Assembly (NCBI GenBank): GCA_002839315.1
Contig: PGXV01000010.1
Coordinates: 60,998 to 124,997, forward strand
Source of the DNA: Spirochaetae bacterium HGW-Spirochaetae-3
Lineage (GTDB): Bacteria > Spirochaetota > Spirochaetia > Treponematales > UBA12059
Reading direction: 5' to 3'
DNA: 64,000 nucleotides
The position numbers were made by a program, and so were the translations under genes. A model generated the notes under the pieces. The model searched no databases. It had not been told where the DNA came from and saw nothing but the letters and a program-made list of their open reading frames with translations. Shown here piece after piece: positions 62,553 through 64,000 of this stretch (position 1 is the first letter of the stretch; the number at the start of each line of letters is the position of its first letter).

Positions 62553-62560
62553 TTCCAGCC

Positions 62561-63820
62561 ATGAAAGATTACGCTGCGATATTAGCCAGGCCGCATACGG
62601 CCGAGACGATCGAACGGCTCGTGCGCTACGCCAAGATAGAAACCACGAGCGACCGCCACGTCGACGTTATTCCGTCGACTCCTTCCCAATGGAACCTCGC
62701 GAGGCTCCTCGAGGTCGAGCTCAAGGCCCTCGGCATTTCCGACGTCAGCGTCGACGAGCACTGCTTCGTCATAGCGCGCGTGCCGGCCACGCCCGGCTAC
62801 GAGAAGAAGCCGACGATAGGCCTGATGGCCCATCTCGACACCTCCAGCGAGGTCTCCGGGGCCGACGTGAAGCCCAGGGTAGTCCCGAAGTACGACGGCA
62901 AGGCGATCAAGCTGTCCGCCGACTGGACCCTCGACCCGACCGAATTCCTCGAGCTCGCTGACTATGTCGGCGATACGCTGATCGTCACCGACGGCACTAC
63001 CCTGCTCGGGGCCGACGACAAGAGCGGCATAGCCATCGCCATGACGGCGCTCGCCGCCCTGCTCAAGGATCCCCAGGCGGTCCACGGCCCTCTCTACGCG
63101 ATCTTCTCGCCCGACGAGGAGACGGGAAAGGGCATGGACGGCTTCCCCGCGGGCAAGGTCAAGATGGACGCGTGCTACACCTTCGACGGCGGCCGCGGAG
63201 GCGAGATAGAGTCGGAATGCTTCACCGCGTACGAAGCGAAGATGACGTTCACGGGCAAGTCCGCCCATCCGGGCTACGCGCGGGGCGTCATGGCTAACGC
63301 CGTATCGATGGCGGCCGGTTTCGTATCGATGCTGCCCCGTAGCGAGAGCCCCGAATCCACAGACGGGTGGTACGGCTACTACTACGCGCACGAGATACGC
63401 GGCGGCGTCGAATCTGCCAACGTCGACGTGCTCCTCAGGGACTTCACCGACGATGGCATGGCCCGCCGCCACGAGACCGTTCGGACGCTCGCCGCCGCCG
63501 TCGAGGCGCAATTCCCCGGCGGTAAGGTGAGCTTCGATATCCGCAAGCAATACTTGAACATGAAGAAGAAGCTAGACGCCAGTCCAGAGGTGCTCGCGCG
63601 CCTGTACGAGGCCGCACGCAAGGCCGGAGCCGAGCCGTACTCAAAGCCGATACGCGGCGGTACCGACGGCGCGCGCCTGACCGAGATGGGCATCCCGACG
63701 CCGAACATCTTCGCCGGCATGCACAATTTCCACGGTCGCCACGAATGGGCCAGCGCGGCCGAGATGGTACTCGCCGTAGACACGACGCTGGAACTCGTCA
63801 AGCTCTGGGCTAACGCCTGA
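62561..63820 (+). CDS. pepT: Peptidase T (tripeptidase)
   Basis: PepT is an M20B zinc aminotripeptidase that trims N-terminal residues from tripeptides in the cytoplasm. The 419-residue protein has MAHLDTSSEVSGA (first zinc ligand), LLGADDKSGIAIA (bridging Asp), FSPDEETGKGMDGF (catalytic Glu and zinc ligand), CYTFDGGRGGEIESE and FAGMHNFHGRHEW (final His). It is expressed from its own promoter with an apparently leaderless start. Confidence 0.96.
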   Translation: MKDYAAILARPHTAETIERLVRYAKIETTSDRHVDVIPSTPSQWNLARLLEVELKALGISDVSVDEHCFVIARVPATPGYEKKPTIGLMAHLDTSSEVSGADVKPRVVPKYDGKAIKLSADWTLDPTEFLELADYVGDTLIVTDGTTLLGADDKSGIAIAMTALAALLKDPQAVHGPLYAIFSPDEETGKGMDGFPAGKVKMDACYTFDGGRGGEIESECFTAYEAKMTFTGKSAHPGYARGVMANAVSMAAGFVSMLPRSESPESTDGWYGYYYAHEIRGGVESANVDVLLRDFTDDGMARRHETVRTLAAAVEAQFPGGKVSFDIRKQYLNMKKKLDASPEVLARLYEAARKAGAEPYSKPIRGGTDGARLTEMGIPTPNIFAGMHNFHGRHEWASAAEMVLAVDTTLELVKLWANA

Positions 63821-63840
63821 TACGAATATTAAGTAGATCA

Positions 63841-63897
63841 GGGGTTCAGGGGTTTAAGGGTTCAGTTACGCTAACTGATCCACTCATCCCCTGAACC
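63841..63897. repeat. Repeat/hairpin cluster after pepT
   Basis: Three tandem variants of an 8-mer (GGGGTTCA, GGGGTTTA, AGGGTTCA; 63841-63864) are followed by a perfect CAGTTA-CGC-TAACTG hairpin (63863-63877). GGTTCAGGGG (63843-63852) also pairs with CCCCTGAACC (63888-63897). The nested structure sits between convergent pepT and the thiolase gene. It may terminate both, or be a copy of a dispersed repeat. Confidence 0.5.
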
Positions 63898-63919
63898 ACC
63901 GATCCTTTTCTCTACGGCC

Positions 63920-64000
63920 TTAGCGCTCCACGCACATCGCGATGCCCATGCCGCCGCCTATGCACAGCGTGGCAAGTCCTCGCTTCGCGTTCCGCTTCTG
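63920..64000 (-). CDS. Thiolase C-terminus (acetyl-CoA acetyltransferase type), gene runs off the window
   Basis: The last 26 codons on the minus strand read QKRNAKRGLATLCIGGGMGI followed by AMCVER and TAA. This matches the highly conserved thiolase C-terminus, with the second active-site cysteine in LCIGGGMG. Only this tail is visible, so the exact type (biosynthetic acetoacetyl-CoA thiolase versus degradative) cannot be told. Confidence 0.92.
   Translation of the reverse strand, partial: QKRNAKRGLATLCIGGGMGIAMCVER

Noticed and set aside
60142..62562. 806-codon open frame antisense to the antiporter-EIIA gene
   Set aside because: The translated sequence is Ala/Ser/Arg/Pro low-complexity without domains. 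The sense frame has a promoter, helices and an EIIA-like domain.
1..64000. tRNA, rRNA, CRISPR array, prophage or insertion sequence
   Set aside because: I found no cloverleaf with a T-loop consensus, no repeat-spacer pattern, no integrase or transposase ORF, and no abrupt composition change other than the AT-rich promoter gaps near 42.7 and 59.1 kb.

Overview
The window is a GC-rich bacterial chromosome segment (roughly 62-65% G+C by eye) from an organism with a cell envelope rich in exported proteins. The gene set is a membrane pyrophosphatase, a BMP/PnrA-type nucleoside ABC transporter, FloA/NfeD, a two-CNB regulator, a TroA/ZnuA metal transporter with its own Fur-family regulator, TPR lipoproteins and CheW. 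This points to a free-living or gut spirochaete (Spirochaetaceae/Treponema-like), but that is an inference from gene content, not a marker-gene call. Coding density is very high, most genes sit in short overlapping operons, and I see no rRNA, tRNA, CRISPR, prophage or insertion sequence.

Layout. 1-5.7 kb: envelope proteins (TPR lipoprotein, beta-propeller protein) and an M32 carboxypeptidase with a membrane partner. 5.7-13.1 kb: a methionine locus (a promoter-bearing 35-residue ORF, metF, metH, asd, then convergent patB/malY and ridA). 13.2-16.1 kb: mobA divergent from a DMSO-reductase-family molybdoenzyme. 16.2-21.1 kb: a compact operon of secreted gamma-glutamyltransferase, a secreted DUF6305-like protein, a DctM-like permease, a 47-residue two-helix membrane protein and a periplasmic M14-type deacylase. 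I consider this the best candidate for an undescribed scavenging and uptake system. 21.2-25.5 kb: a nucleoside-type MFS, then NfeD-FloA and a proline-rich membrane partner. 25.6-30.4 kb: a complete PnrA-type nucleoside ABC importer. 30.5-32.5 kb: VF530-type, DUF2804-type and ferritin-like proteins.

32.5-38 kb: a glycerate/sugar-acid locus: a diacid-sensor protein carrying an MCP-like hairpin, glycerate 2-kinase, a TPR protein, a GntP permease and a CdaR-type regulator, with a clear palindrome in front of gntP. 38-42.6 kb: a PAS/degenerate-GGDEF/EAL phosphodiesterase, an orphan conserved protein and the K+-dependent pyrophosphatase. 42.7-45.8 kb: a zinc-type ABC operon ending in a Fur-family gene, with a 19-bp inverted repeat at its promoter. 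45.8-54.2 kb: M48 protease, GTP-PEPCK, a two-domain methyltransferase, CheW, a QueG-like protein, a two-CNB protein and GlyA. 54.2-59 kb: cysS followed by an overlapping ECF sigma / zinc anti-sigma / secreted protein / TIG-pseudo-transglutaminase operon. 59-64 kb: murB, an antiporter-EIIA fusion, pepT and the end of a thiolase gene.

Several genes have good -10 elements only 6-11 bases before the start codon and no Shine-Dalgarno sequence, which suggests recurrent leaderless transcription. Many large open frames lie antisense to the genes listed here; I treat them as by-products of high GC and have left them out.
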